A stretch of DNA of 64,000 nt from Symsagittifera roscoffensis (GCF_963678635.1 NC_087066.1:11764517-11828516); one strand, 5' to 3'; positions 1 through 13,300 are shown, numbered from the stretch's first letter. Notes: a model not told the origin generated them from the sequence alone. Program-made: numbers and translations.

Positions 1-290
1 ACAGAAGTGCTACCAAGAAATACAGCTGACTTTCTAAGGTCATTTGCCGCAGAATTTCATAAAGTTACATGCCCTACTGAGAGTCAGACGAGCATATCAG
101 GTTTCGAGAGTGGTTGCAAAGTTCATTAGTGAATTGTGTTTTGAAAACAAAATCAAATTGATACTCGCGATAATGGTGACTTATCTAGAGCGATGAGATT
201 AGTGGAACGACGTAGTAGAACTTTTCTTGAACGACTGTTGTCTTACTTTTTCATGAACTGGAGCCTGCGTTAAGAATAGCCTTAGTAGTA
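1..290. other. left edge, nothing recognised
   Basis: No convincing coding frame, RNA or repeat is seen. It lies downstream of the FREM2-like gene and of the mobile-element fragment. Confidence 0.4.
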
Positions 291-502
291 TTGTATCGTG
301 TCCCGGATCCTAAGGGGGGGGGGGGTCCTTCCTAAGGGGGGGGTCCTCACGTAAAGCAAAATCCTAGGAAAGGGGTCCTTAATTTTTTGGAGGACCCCTA
401 TCCTAGGATTTTGTAAATGATCGCAAGTTCCCACCCCTAAAGTAAAAGACCCCCTCCTTAGGATCTTGTTAAGCTGAGCTCAACAACCGGGACGCGATAC
501 AA
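291..502. mobile_element. palindromic MITE, TA target duplication (Tc1/mariner-like)
   Basis: Terminal inverted repeats TTGTATCG[T/C]GTCCCGG, one mismatch over about 16 bases, flanked by TA on both sides (289-290, 503-504). Inside, a second inverted pair (GGATCCTAAGGGGG with CCCCCTCCTTAGGATC) and a third around the centre make nearly the whole 212 bases self-complementary. A TA duplication fits the Tc1/mariner superfamily. There is no coding capacity. Confidence 0.7.
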
Positions 503-880
503 TAATTCCTTCTAATTCCTTTTAAAGCGGTCCCTTTTCCCGCGATAATTAAAATTAATCGTCCTAATTCCTAAACTTTTCTTTTTCGTCCTAGTTTCAT
601 GTGGATATCATTTCCTGGCTTTCTTTCTTTTCGTCAAAGATTTGTCATGCTATTAAAGTTTGTTATTGAAAACAAGCCTAAGGATTTCACACATTTGTTT
701 GAATTAACACTTGGTTTGCGTCTACTAGTTTATTTGCCTGAAGCTATTTATGTTAAAACAGTGATTGAGCTCAATACGAGTATTTTATTAGTTTTAAATT
801 GGTAAAAACCAAAACATATACAAGTCGAAGTATAAAAAGGACGAACAGTAAAAATCATCTGAAAATATATGTTTCAGACT
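503..880. other. no gene seen
   Basis: A 68-codon plus-strand frame (599-805) has no recognisable domain or codon pattern and is treated as chance. Confidence 0.4.
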
Positions 881-1407
881 TTAATGTTTATTGTTTTGGT
901 TTTCTTTGCGCTGTTTTTTAGATGGTCGTTCTTCTGAAGCTTCAGATAAAATAAATGGTTTTTTTATAGGGGGACGTTCACGGACTCGGCTACTACAAGC
1001 TTCTTTTTCTTCTTGCAGCTCTGCTTCTGAGTAGGGCCGCTGTAAAAATCCCCAATCCGGAAGTGTAAAATCGGGAGAACTGTTATCAGTTTCATTGTAT
1101 GAGTTGGCCCACTCGGTGTCCATGTAAATGTCTTCTAGAAAAGGATTTTCTTCAGCGGCTTTATGGCCAAAGGGCACTGTCGAAATTCCGTCGAAAAGTA
1201 GAAAACGTTTTGAGTCGAATGGTGATAATGCAAGTTTGTTTTGTTTCACTGTCATATGGTGTGACCTTTCGAAACTATATTATAGTTGTACACTCTCATT
1301 GTTTTTCCAGTGAATAATGTGTCCCTGAAAGTTTGGTGGACCAGTTCTCTCTGTGCACTCTGGGGAGGAAAAAGAGCCGAGGTATATTCCGTCTCAAATT
1401 CAATTAT
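881..1407 (-). pseudogene. fragment resembling the C-terminal part of a Maverick/adintovirus-type mobile-element protein, frameshifted
   Basis: Two overlapping minus-strand frames carry one protein pattern. The upstream frame (1255-1407) has RDTLFTGKTMRVYNYNIVSKG; the downstream frame (881-1255, 124 codons to TAA) has KQNKLALSPFDSKRFL then DGISTVPFGH. From memory, this string (a C-L-F-x-G-K segment, then N-K-[LIV]-A-L-S-x-x-D-x-K-R and D-G-I-x-T-x-x-[FY]-G-H) resembles a conserved tail of uncharacterised animal proteins tied to large virus-like DNA transposons. No search was possible. The switch of frame at 1252-1257 breaks the reading, so this is probably a decayed copy. The tail after G-H is acidic and then Lys/Arg-rich. 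An AATAAA overlaps the stop region. No polymerase or integrase part is visible here. Confidence 0.45.
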
Positions 1408-3479
1408 TCAAAACTTAAGGAAAATTGATCAGAAGTAAAAAAAAAATCTTTTCACATATGCGCTTCAAGAAACATTATCATTTAGATGATATTAAAAAGT
1501 CAATCAAAAAGTCTTCGCAAAAAAGTCGAAAACTGACAGAATAAAAAGTCACCTCAAGCATAAATATTCCGCATTCCTTCGAAGGTCAGTAGTGAAGTTG
1601 TTCGCTGTTTGTTAGTGTAGATGCTGTTCATAAGTGATGTTTTTTTTTAGAACTTAGGAAAAGAACTGAGTTTTCAAAAAAACTATAAATGAATCGTACA
1701 AAATCAATGTTAAGCATGAACAAGTTAAAATGCTTTTTTTCCTGAAAAAACTACAGCAAAAAACATCGCGACATATTTATATGCGTCTTCACTACTTTCA
1801 ACGACTCTTACTAACAAAAAAGCACAACAAATAGAAATAGCCCGTTGCTGTGCAAGTAGCACAGAAAAATCCATTGCAAAAGTTCGTTTGCCTGAGAGCT
1901 GATCTGAGTGAAAGCCTAAAAAACTGATACATTTAACAGTAAGATCAAAAAAATTTAGTTAAGAAAACAAAAAGAAAACTAACAGCAAAGCCAAACATCA
2001 CAGGATGTTTTTCTTGGAAAAAAAGTTTAGTTTCTGATTACGGTTCTTTTCCAGTTTCCCAATTCCTCCAATAAATGCAAAATACAAAATTTTAAGGTTT
2101 TTTTCTTCGTTACGAGCGTATCTGAACAAAAACGTTTTAAAAAAAAATTCAATTCTATGAATAAAAAAAACATTCATCAAAAAAATTAATCGAAAACTAT
2201 CCAAAAATTTTAGAAAAAATCGAAACTTTTTTTTCTTCATTTTTTTTCAATTTTTAGTAATTTTTTTTGAGATTATATCATTTTGAAAAATTCGCTAAAA
2301 AGCTTCAAAGACTATTTTTACGTCTTTTCTAAATTGTAGGCCTGCTCGCTCGCTGTATTTGCTCGAAACTAAACCAAAAATTAGAGAAATTAAGCGCGAA
2401 GACTTTTCTTGAAATTCGTTGAATATAGTTCTAAACTCAAACAAAGTTCAAAGTTTTTGAAAAAAATTTAAATGATTTTCAATCGGCAAAAGCTTTAATA
2501 TGCTATATCTTTCCTTCCGACGTTTAATTCGGTTATTTGTTGTTGTTTAATTTTGCGTGGAAACCGAAAACAAAGAAAAACAAAAGCTAGTACGCCCCAG
2601 ATTACAAAGTTTCAGTGGTCGGAACAAAATCAAGGTCCAGCCGAGACTCAGACCCCAACAATAAGAATCTGACAGGTTTATTTACACAAAAAAATCTCTG
2701 ATTACGGCTCTCTTTCAGTTTCCTATCCGCTGCAAAAACCACAACATATGAATATTCAAAAGTTTTTTATACGTTGGCAATTTACACGCAAAAAAATTGT
2801 AAATATTGTTCTTTCGTTCAGGTTTTATTGCAGCTTTTAGCATCCCAAGTCGTTTTAAATAAACGTAAGGGCAGATCTGGGGGCTCATCTGTTTTTTATT
2901 AACTAGCGTGCAACTTCTACCTCCGGTGCTTCAAACAGATTGATGAACATGAACACTGCTTTTGTATAAAACACTGTTTTTATTCTTGAGCTAGTTAAAG
3001 CGCTATAAAAAAGTTCAACGCTTCAATGAAAATGAATTAACATATATATGAATTAGCATTTATTGCACATATCAGACTCGACAAATATGCTTTAGAAAAA
3101 CATAAAATATCGGGCATTTGAACAACCCTAAAATCAAGTTGAAAAAACGCCAACAATTCTTCGCCGAATAAGAATTTAAGTGAATCGAAACATCGAAATG
3201 CGAATTTGGCATTGGCCTGCAAGCCAAAAATTAATTAAGAATTTTGAGATTTGATTTTCGAAGTGTGAAATTGGCAGCAAAGGTGAAAGTTTTAATAATT
3301 GAAATGTCGTTCATTTTAAGACGGTTTAAGATATAAATATACACAACAGAACTACGGAAATTTAACAAAGTTTAAATATAATAGCACCTGGTTTTTGACA
3401 CAGAGAAAGTTTTTTTGCCAAAAAAGACTTCGTGTCAAAGTTTTGGAACTTTTCTGGAGGGATAGATTTTTAATGTTAT
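1408..3479. other. 3' flank of the FREM2-like gene
   Basis: AT-rich. Contains the 3' untranslated region (extent unknown) and a decayed piece of the 'CTTACGCG' repeat family near 1555-1600 (AAATATTCCGCATTCCTTCG). No other gene is seen; the short open frames at 1998-2240 and 3037-3222 lack any support. Confidence 0.4.
3059..3064 (-). promoter_or_regulatory. candidate poly(A) signal AATAAA
   Basis: The minus strand reads AATAAA about 415 bases after the stop codon. Nearer weak variants (ATTAAA near 3293 and 3468) also exist in this AT-rich sequence, so the real end of the transcript is not fixed. Confidence 0.25.
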
Positions 3480-4352
3480 TTAAGCACTAGTTTCCATGTA
3501 TCCTCCTATTGTGCGGAAAACGCCATTATGATCAATATACTCTTCGCCCCCTGAAATAGTCGTAACTTGGGGTGAAAACATAACTTGACCTTTATGTGAG
3601 CGACCTTTCGTGGGTAAAGTGGCCGCCCGCATGGGGTCATTTTGTTTCAGTGCTGAAGTTACAGGTGGGAATGATGAAGGATATGATTCGCTTATTTGCA
3701 CAGGTGTATATAACATAGTAGGCGGAGGAACCGTGTGTCCATTAAAACATTTGTCCTTATAATGAGCTGCACGTGATCTGTTTTTCTGACGTCGGGCTAA
3801 CAAAATTGCAATAACAAGAGCTACAACGACTGATACAATAGCTAAAACACTGATGATCGGAACAATCGGAACTGCAACTTCGGCCATGTTTGTAGTCTGT
3901 CGGTTCTGGTCGGTTTTCTCTTTCGTCGGCTCAACGAACGGTACAAACGCAATAATGGTTCCTCTGTTTTTGTTGCCGATTGATGCTGCCTCTTTTGGAA
4001 CTGAAGCCATAGTGTCAAAGTTAGACGAAGGGCTTTCTTGTCGAACGAATCGAGACAGAGTCGCATGTTGAGGCGAGTCGAAAGTCGTAGTGGGACCCCT
4101 ATCGTCGGCAAATTCTGTGTAGTATTCTTTACCTAATTCGTCTGATTCACTTTTGGATTCGCGTCGATTCCTGAAGACCTCTTTGGATCTGTAGAATAAG
4201 ACTTGGATGACCCAATGATTGTAAGACGAAGATTGGGATGAGTCTTCTAGGGGAGTGTTGAACAGAGGCATGGATGAGAATTGGACAGTGAGTCCATTGA
4301 TCTGCACTTGGAACGGGTCCACAGTCTGGGCCATGACGTCATCGTCTGCGTC
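3480..4352 (-). CDS. FREM2-like: exon 25 (last): juxtamembrane region, convertase site, transmembrane helix, cytoplasmic tail, stop
   Basis: 873 bases including stop TAA (3480-3482). Acceptor GCTTTTAG before GAC GCA GAC at 4352; the ATG at 4334 is internal. The first 45 residues (FQVQINGLTVQFSSMPLF, NHWVIQVLFY) match the last ectodomain block. R-N-R-R (4161-4172) is a furin-type R-x-[KR]-R site. A Ser/Thr-rich stalk follows, then a hydrophobic helix of about 26 residues at about 3795-3875 (VPIVPIISVLAIVSVVVAL...) stopped by RRQKNRSR, which sets the tail of about 104 residues inside the cell. The tail is rich in Pro and Tyr and ends E-T-S-A, a possible class I-like PDZ ligand (Thr at -2), though Ala at the end is not the usual hydrophobic residue. 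Confidence 0.94.
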   Translation of the reverse strand, partial: DADDDVMAQTVDPFQVQINGLTVQFSSMPLFNTPLEDSSQSSSYNHWVIQVLFYRSKEVFRNRRESKSESDELGKEYYTEFADDRGPTTTFDSPQHATLSRFVRQESPSSNFDTMASVPKEAASIGNKNRGTIIAFVPFVEPTKEKTDQNRQTTNMAEVAVPIVPIISVLAIVSVVVALVIAILLARRQKNRSRAAHYKDKCFNGHTVPPPTMLYTPVQISESYPSSFPPVTSALKQNDPMRAATLPTKGRSHKGQVMFSPQVTTISGGEEYIDHNGVFRTIGGYMETSA

Positions 4353-7300
4353 CTAAAAGCGACTCGTGATAAATTTTGTGTAAAATTTATATGCACTTTC
4401 GTTGCTCGCGTTCAAGAGATTTATGATTGTTTTCTTTAAAAAAACGAAACCAATGGATCGCTTCTGTGAGGTAATGTGGTCCAAAGGCTCAAAAACATAT
4501 CAAGAATAAAAAAGAAAAAACATCTTTCTGCTTTGAAAACAATATTAAAAAAATTATACAAAATCTAGAGATCTCAAACTATCACCAAACAAAAAAGCAA
4601 TTATTCGCACCAAGAGTATATTGAACTTACGTATAGCTTGTTCCTCTGCTGGATGAGTGCGCTGTCTATGAGACATCCGTACTCTCTAGCCTCTGGCTTG
4701 TACTGGGGTATGTATCCAGGCACCCCCTGACACAGATAGACTCTGTAGATTGACATCTGGAACTGGGATGGGTCCGGATTGGTCAGTGTCAGTCGCACAA
4801 TTCCCCCTGCAAAATGAGTCAAATTGAGACGTCGTAAACTAACTTGACTTGAAGTTTTCTTCTTGAAAAACGGTTTTTTCGATAGCATTAATATGTATGC
4901 TCGTTTGTGGAAGAAACTGATATGTATCGAACATTTAGCTCTTCGAATTGAAAAGTAATCATTTTTATACCGGATATGCAGCGCTTGTTTAATGCCGTAT
5001 ATTCGATATAAAAAGTATACTCGTTGAAATCAGATTCAAACGATGCTTGCTTTAAATTTTAAATTTTACCGAGATTTGCATGGAATCGATCAACTTCGGG
5101 CATTTATTATTTGAGAACAAATTTAATTTTTTTTCAGGTAAAATTTGAACTCCACTGACCTTTGGTGACCCCTTGTGACTCCTTACTGCCCTTGAACTGA
5201 ATACCCGACCCATAAGTATACTGCTGACTCATGGAACCCTGGACTGTCTGTTTGATCACATCTATTGTGAAGTCCACAGGGCGTGGCAGTCGACAGGGTG
5301 CATTGAACACGCCCATTTCCCGCTCACACGCAATGAGTCGCACTGTGTAGGGACCACTGAAGTCCCCACGGACTGTGAGGTCATCTTTGGATTGGAGCTC
5401 ACCGGCTACCGGATTCTGAAACAGATTTGGTCAACGTTCAAATGTTTCAACTTATGATAAATTTGTAACTTGAAGGCGTTTGAAAAATTGAAGTAACGTT
5501 TTGCAGGCTGAAAACTAATTAAGAAACAACATCTCGTGGTTTTAAAGATCGTTTTTAAATATAGTAATTTAAAAGTTGTAACAGTCTATTTAGATCATTT
5601 TCTGACCAAATATGTTTACAACTAATGAATATCTGCAAAGACTTTTGATTGAAATTTTTTATCGAATAACAACTTCTATCCAGACGAAGAATTTCAGACA
5701 TTTAAGAATTTCAGACATTTAAGAATATCAGACATTTTTTGAAGTTCAGCTCGTTTCAATGTACATCTATCTCTTTATTTAGTGTCCTTTTAATTAACCT
5801 GGAACAGAAGCGTTTGAAAACTGCTCATTTGGTCTAATGAGCTTCTCTCAGGGTTTAGACTTGGTTGTAAATTGTACAAAACTTTTTACTTTTCTGATTT
5901 TAAGCCTGAAAACATTTAAACTAATTAATTGTTGCTTCTGCGATTCGCAGAGGATCCAGGAAAGGCTATCACGCCTGTCTAAGTGTAGACTGTTTTTGTT
6001 AATTCACAATCATTACTAAAATTGTTACCCACCTGGTACGAGGCAATGACCTCCCAGTGTCTCTGCACACATGACCCCTGCTGGGTGGTCTTCAACTGCA
6101 GTCTGAGGTCGTTGTGTGGGTGGAACACTTGACTGGTAAGTGAGTTCATCTGCACCTCGTAACACCCACTGAACATGACCTCGCTGCTGAAGTACATGTG
6201 TAGACGCGACTCGTCGTCTAACACTATCTTTTTCATGTAGAGACGACCTGGATAAAAACAGTTCCGACTATTTAATTGTGCTTTCAGTTTTTATTGACTT
6301 TTTATTTGAGCTTTTATTGACTTTTCTTTTTTAAACAAAATGGTCGCGTTCATTTAAGCATAAAATTGGCAAAATTTTCAACAGATTTGTAATTAACTGA
6401 AATTTTCTGTACAATTATTGATAAAAACCATTTCAATTAACAGTTTGAAGCTTTTCATGTTAAGAAAAAGCTGCAAAGCAAATCAAGTGAACTATTAGAA
6501 AAATCATTGATTTGTACCTTTATAGGACGTGTCATCTAACGTGGGTATCCCAGAAGACCACTCGTTTCTGTATATCATGCCTTTGGTTGTGTAAGAGAAC
6601 ACCAACTTCTGACTGACATCTTTTTGGTCTGAGATCCACCCTAGACTATTTCCACTGCTCTTTCTGCTGTTACTCGTCTGGTAGTTGTTACTCATGTAGC
6701 GCATGAAGTTCACTCTCACGGGTACGATCAGTTCAACAAGGGACATGGTCGCCGAGGGGAGCTGAAAAATCAACCGGGCTCTATCTCTATCATAATTTTA
6801 TGTATAATGGAACAAATAACAGTACATGAAACTTGATAAAAACAGCTCTTTACAAACACCAACATAATTCGCCTTTTTTGAGATACTCTGAAGCCCATTT
6901 TTGGACATTCTTGTCAAAAATCAAAATTACAGACAAGGAAAGAACTACTAACCGACTTCTGTTTAGTCTGAGTTGCCCCACATGCTTGAGTCAAGTCTGA
7001 CAAGGAGAAGTAGCCGTCAAAAGACCACTCACACTGGGCAAGATTCAAGTTCTTATAAATCTGCACTGTCGTCGGACCCCTCAACGTCTCATTAAACTCA
7101 TATCTACTACTCAGATACGCCTCTTCAGTAGGTCTAGGTTCGAATCCCACGTCGAGCGTAATGTCTTTTTTTGGTAGAAGAAACTTCAGGGTCGAACACA
7201 TTAGTTCGGCTTTATTTTTGACCTCAGTGTCTTCCGTGTCAAAACTGTCAGAGTTGAAATTAGCAACTAATTGTGTCATAGGTAAGGTTGATACAATAGG

Positions 7301-10300
7301 TATAAGACCAAACATATGAGGAATGGTAGCTTTGACGTGGAATAAATTCGAGTAGCGTTTGTTGTCGTTGTAAGTGAAAAACACATCAGGCAATGGGGAG
7401 GAATAGAAGTCCTGGGATCTGCCTTGGGGCACACAGAGCGTGTCTTCATTGATGACAACATCAATCGGGCCGCTTTTTTCTGTTTTACCTGCAAAAAAAA
7501 TGTTTTCTGCCATGTTTTGTTCAATATTCGGATTGTTAAATGTCTCTAAAAAGAGAGTTTTCCGGTGAAGAAATCAGATTCAAAGTGAATTGAGACCCTT
7601 GATTGAAATACTAAATTGAGCAAACAGTTAGCGCTTAAGTGAACTTGAGTTACAAACCTTCGAAATCTTGTAAAATACAAAATGATTTAACTAATTGCTG
7701 CAAACACCGAAAAAAAATCAGGAAGCAGAGACGACGATGAGCTTGTAATGTTTACTTTTATTAATATATTTGTAATGGATACTTATTAGCTGGAAAGAGG
7801 TAAGATATCTGTCTCAGGCGAAAAACGAACAACCCGTATATTTACCCATTTGTCCATTGTTGCCGACCGCAGTGGCGCTGCACTCTACTGTCTGACCCGG
7901 ATACAGGTAGGCCGCATCCAGCACTGCCTTGCTTCCATCGCCCAAAATACCGCGGCTGGTATTCACATACCTTCCTGGACAATTTGAAAAACCATTTCTA
8001 TCTAGGTTAAGTAAAGTCTAAGAAAAACTTATTGCTAAATGGTGGATTAAGCGTGATACGCAAATTTCACATGAAATGCTTTTTTTAAAAGTAAATTAAA
8101 AAACAATGAATTAGGAGGTTTACATTTTTCTATAAATAATATCTCTGATGGGCTCGCATCGGATTTAAGATTTTTCTGTGAACACAGCCCCGATTCAATA
8201 CGAGTTTTCACTTGATCTAATCAAAACATAACCAAAAAAAAACATATATTTTTTTATTTACCCTTTTTTGTCCCCGAAAAAGAGTTGTCGTAGACTGTCC
8301 AATTGTAGACAGTGCGTGAGTTGTTCAGCAGTCGACACTTGTCCAGGTACCTGTTCTCGGTTGTGTTGTTGCTGAGGGAGAAGTCGTAGCGAGGGTCACA
8401 GCCCTGGACAAAAACAACCGATGATATTCAGAATGAACATCAGTATAATATTAATTTACTGGTTGAAAAAGACGTGAACAGACGTCATCAAATTTTAAAT
8501 AGTGCTTCATTTTCTTCAAAAAAATCCTTTTAACAAGTAAACTTAAAGCTAACTTGCGAATCAAAAAAGCTAATAGGTGAAAATTTCACCAGAAGAAGAA
8601 ACATTTCTCACCGTTAAACAGATGACTGGGAACCCCGCGTGGACTACGCTTAGCCGACTGCCCCCTCCCCCTCCGAGGGGATTTTTAGACGAGCTGCTCG
8701 ATCGAGGGTAGTAGGCCGATGAAGAAGAAGACGACGAAGAAGAGGAGGAGGAGGAGGTCTGCTGGGGTCTGGGACTAGAGAGGTACTTGAGGGAGATGAC
8801 TTTGGTCTGCTGGGGAAAACTGAGCACACTCTCATCATAAGCACGGTCTACAATGTCCACTTGCACTCGAGGAGTCTGGAAAAGTTTCAATTCAGTTTTT
8901 TAGATGGACAACATTGTTCTCTAACTGAAACTTCGCAAATGGATTTTCCATGATATTGACACTTTGTTTCGGAACAAATTTTTCAACCTATATTATTTAA
9001 AAAAACAATTTGACTTTTTTGTAATAGCTATAATTTGTAGTAAACTATAGTTGCTTAAAAGGTTCAGAAATTTTTTTTTTTTGAACATGAAATGGGAAAA
9101 AAATGATTGATGATTTGATTGCAGTGATTTGATGATCATCACGAGAGGATTGTTTAACCACCCTCTTTTAAACACAACTTGATTCTTTTAAATTTTTTGC
9201 TAATGACATATTGTGTGACCTTACCGTGACCTCTGGTGACTCTTTGGGCGTGGTGGAGTAGTCACTCATGAGCTTGAGGATGAGTTCGAAGTTCTTAACC
9301 AACTCCCACTCACTGTCCGGAAGCACCTCCAGTCGCAACTGCTTGCTTGTCTCGCCAGCACCGAAGATGAATACTAAAAACCAAAGGAGATGCATACAGA
9401 CTAAAGAGTAACCTGGCAAGTTGACCAAACGACAAACTAAAAATCTATCTGAAAGTTTTGAAACCAAACAATATTGGTTTTTTTGCCGATATATAAAAAA
9501 CAGATTTATCGAGATTTAGAACATCAAAAATTGAAAGATGACTAACAGTTCTAAAATACATAAGAATCTGTTTAAAAGTTGCGCAAAGTTACTCGTTTTT
9601 GTTCCGAAACGAGTCGGGAAGGAACAAAGTATAAAAAAAATTTTATCGCCAAACTTTAGATACATCAAGGAGACTATGGCGCTTATTTTTGCCTTTGAGA
9701 CTATGGTGATTACTTTTCAGTTTTTTCTGTGACTACACAAAAGATTTTTAAAAACACAATTACAGCCTACCTTGATCCACTCTGACGTAGTCCAGGTCTG
9801 CTTTGGCACTGAGGTCGGCAGACATCACTCCCACCGATATCTGGGAGGACAGATCCCCACTCCTGTTCACTCTCAAGTCCAGGAAGTTCCTCCTGTTCTC
9901 AAACTCCTCCACTCGGTATCTCTCCTGTCCAAAGAACACTTTGGGACCTGAAAGCAAATCCAGAAATTGTTTAACAATTCAAAAATGAATGATTCATTGA
10001 AAAAATATATAGACAGATAATTTTTGTATGAAAAATATCAAAAATAAACCCAGAAACAACATATATTGGACAAAGAAAGGAATCGATATCTACTTTAGAG
10101 TACCTTAGAGAACCGAATATAATAAAGAACAGCCTAAATAATTGAAAATTTACAGCTATAAATGAAACTCAATTACGGTCATCGTCCGTGATAAGTACAG
10201 TAGCTCTCCCGATTGGTCCAATATTCACTGGAACCGGAGACCCTTTGGAAGCTCTGGGATCCTTGAGGATGGCAAAGAACTCCTTGGAGTCCTCGAATGT

Positions 10301-13300
10301 GGAATCATCGACTATCGGCACCTCACAGTACTTCAAGAACTCTCCTTTGGAGAACGAGATCTTCTGGGAAACCTGAAATTCAATTTTTTTATAGAGAAAA
10401 TGTTTGAAATTAACCACACTCAATACAGCTTATGCCAAATTAATGACTCTTTTTTAAAAAATCGAAAATAATTTGAGGTCAAAACTTAAGAGGGCTCTGT
10501 CCAATTCTTCTCCGATTTGAAATGACTTGAGTAGACTAAACTTAAAGCAATGCAAACAAACTAGAGCATAAAGAAAAAAACGAAGCAATCAGCCGTAAAA
10601 GCAAGTAAAACAAATAATCATCTGATGAAATATAGGATCAAACAGAAGTCTTGCGTTTTGAAGTCATGTCGCTTGAAAAAGAAACAATGATTACATTGAG
10701 TTCAAATGCACTAACGTATTTGAACTCTGTGGGTGACTTGGCTGATCCGTCTGTGGCAGAGCAGACGACAGAAGTGTCCGCACCCAAATCTCCGCTTCTA
10801 ATCACTCCTATCTGGATTATCCCGGCTGATTCAGACACCACATACTGAGAACTGTTGAAGCTCATGTGAGGTCCTATAAGCAGATATATTTTACTAGCCT
10901 TGTTTTAACATTATTAAAAGGTATCATGTACTTGACTTCTAGATATCAGAATTTGTCTTAAGGTAGTACTAAAGGGGATCGGGGGTGTATGATCAAGGGA
11001 TCGAATCCCCAAAGGACGGGCATGAAAAATCATTTTAACATGACTTCAGAGCATCTGCTGTTTAACATCTTTGCAAGTTTTTCGATTCGAAACCTCGACA
11101 GCTATTTTTGACCACTGTTTAAAGCTTTTTAGTTGTAATAATTGTCCAATTAGTGTGTTCAGATTATCAGAAGCCTCGTTAAACTCACTGTCTAGACTGG
11201 AGTCATCCACCACCAGTAACTTAGTACTCTTCCGCTGATCCACTGCCGCATCCTCAGCAGAGGCCAACTTCAGTCTCAGTCCCTCTCCCCCCTCCAAAAG
11301 GGGCATCTGCTCCTCGTCGTCATCCAGGATGGTGAGGTAGAAGATACGCGAGATCTCGTCCGGACCGAACTCAACGCGGATGCCTTTGGGATCGAACTCG
11401 AAGTCCTCGCCAACTAAAAAAAATGTTTTAGATCATGTTTTAAAAGTTAGAGCCTAAAATAGTGTATCGTTTTTGCTTGATAAAAATTTCAAAGCCATCA
11501 TATTTTTTTGGAAAAAATCATGCGATTACATGATATAAAAAGGGGTAGAAACAACCGAGTTCAAATTGTTTTAATGTTTATTTTTGCAACAGAAACTGCA
11601 TAAACCTTAAAAACGAACGGTAGGGCGACAATTCGTAACAAGTGACAATTCGTAATGAGCGAGAATTCGTAACAAGGCATTGGCAATTAGAATACGCTTG
11701 CTCCGCTTCGCTTACATCCTTCACGAAGGGACTGGTGCGCATAAATTAGCGTTTGAGGCTTAAATTATAGTTTAGTATAATTATAACGAATTGTCGGTTC
11801 ACGAAAACGAACAGAGCCGTGAGCCAAAAACATAAATTTTTTGCCTTAATTAGACTTATAATCCATTTTATTACTTATTCATCCCATGGCTTGAAAATTT
11901 CTTGATGTCGTTCGAATCACTGACTACAAAGGGTTCAATATGATATGTAACTCAACCTATTCTGATAATTACCTGTGAGATCTGATTTTTTTGCGGAAAA
12001 AAGTTTAAAAAATGTAATAAAAAACTTAAAAACACCCGAAGACAAGTTCGCCGTCCTCATTTAGAGCGTTCAAAACAATTACAATGCTATTTATTACATG
12101 CTCACCCCATGCCTTGTGATACTTTTGTTCTCCCTTGAGTGGCGTGTAGTCTGCGAGAGTGACCAGCACAGATGAGGTCTGGCTGGTGTCTGGTCCACTT
12201 CTGAACAACTCCACCCCCACACTGCCCACATTTTCCAACACCTTCAACTCCCCAGTGTCGGCAAAGCCAATCAGAGGCACTGCAGCACACACAACAAACA
12301 TATTAATTAGGGATTAAATAACGAAGAACGAAGTCATAGAATTTGATAAAACAAAAAAGTTGCACGTTTTTTATCCCAATTTGAACAATAAACGTCAAAG
12401 TAGTCTCAAAATAAAACCCTTATAGTTTTGTGAAAACTGATCACAAAGATGCGTTCAAACGCCGATCTCAAAAACAGTCATGAGGCAAAAAAGTTCAGAC
12501 CGTTTTTTTCACCCAATAGAGGATAGCCGGTTTCGTTGCAAGAAGCCCAGAACGATCCGACCAGAAAAAACTAGAACAAAACTTTCAAAAAAAACTCTTC
12601 AATTTCACAAATTCAGAAAACTATACGCACACAAATAAAGTAAGTAATTAGAGTGTTATAAACACGAGTAGAAAGTTAGTAAGTCAGGCATTATCGACAA
12701 TAGTTATCGACAAAAAAGATTATCAATAAACAACAGCCAACACGCAATTGAAGGAGAGTCAAGAGTTTTTGAGAAAATTTAGGTTTTCCAATTTTGAAGT
12801 AAATTATATATGGCCTTAGAGTTTTTGTAAGATTAACAACAATTTATGATTGACACGTTTTTGATAGTTTTAACCCATTTTGAAAAAATTGGATCAATGG
12901 GTTATTTTTTGTTCCACTAATAATTCTTTAAATTAAATTCCGATCTCGAAACTAGAAGTCTTTCACGTCGTTTCTTACCATCTGCGCATTAGTATTTAGA
13001 GAGCGAATTTTGCCTACCTCTCAGCAAACTATCTTGAATTGAACTCAAAAAATGCATACATACTTGAAAGCTTTCATAGATGCATTAATATATATGAACG
13101 CAAGTGAGTAGTTATTAGAGCATTTCAAGATTTTTCGGAAAAAAAACAAACAAAAAAACCACAACAAGTTATATAAGAGTCGATCTTCACTTATTATTGA
13201 CTCTTAAATTTGAAAAACATTTAAGACATGTTCTAGGTTTTTTCTACTTTTTGCACAATTATTTATTTTTAAGAAAACTTTTTTTGCCAAGACAGCGCTA

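Noticed and set aside
8650-8844. 64-codon minus-strand frame with Pro runs
   Set aside because: A shifted reading of exon 17; the Pro runs are the polyserine codons read one base off.
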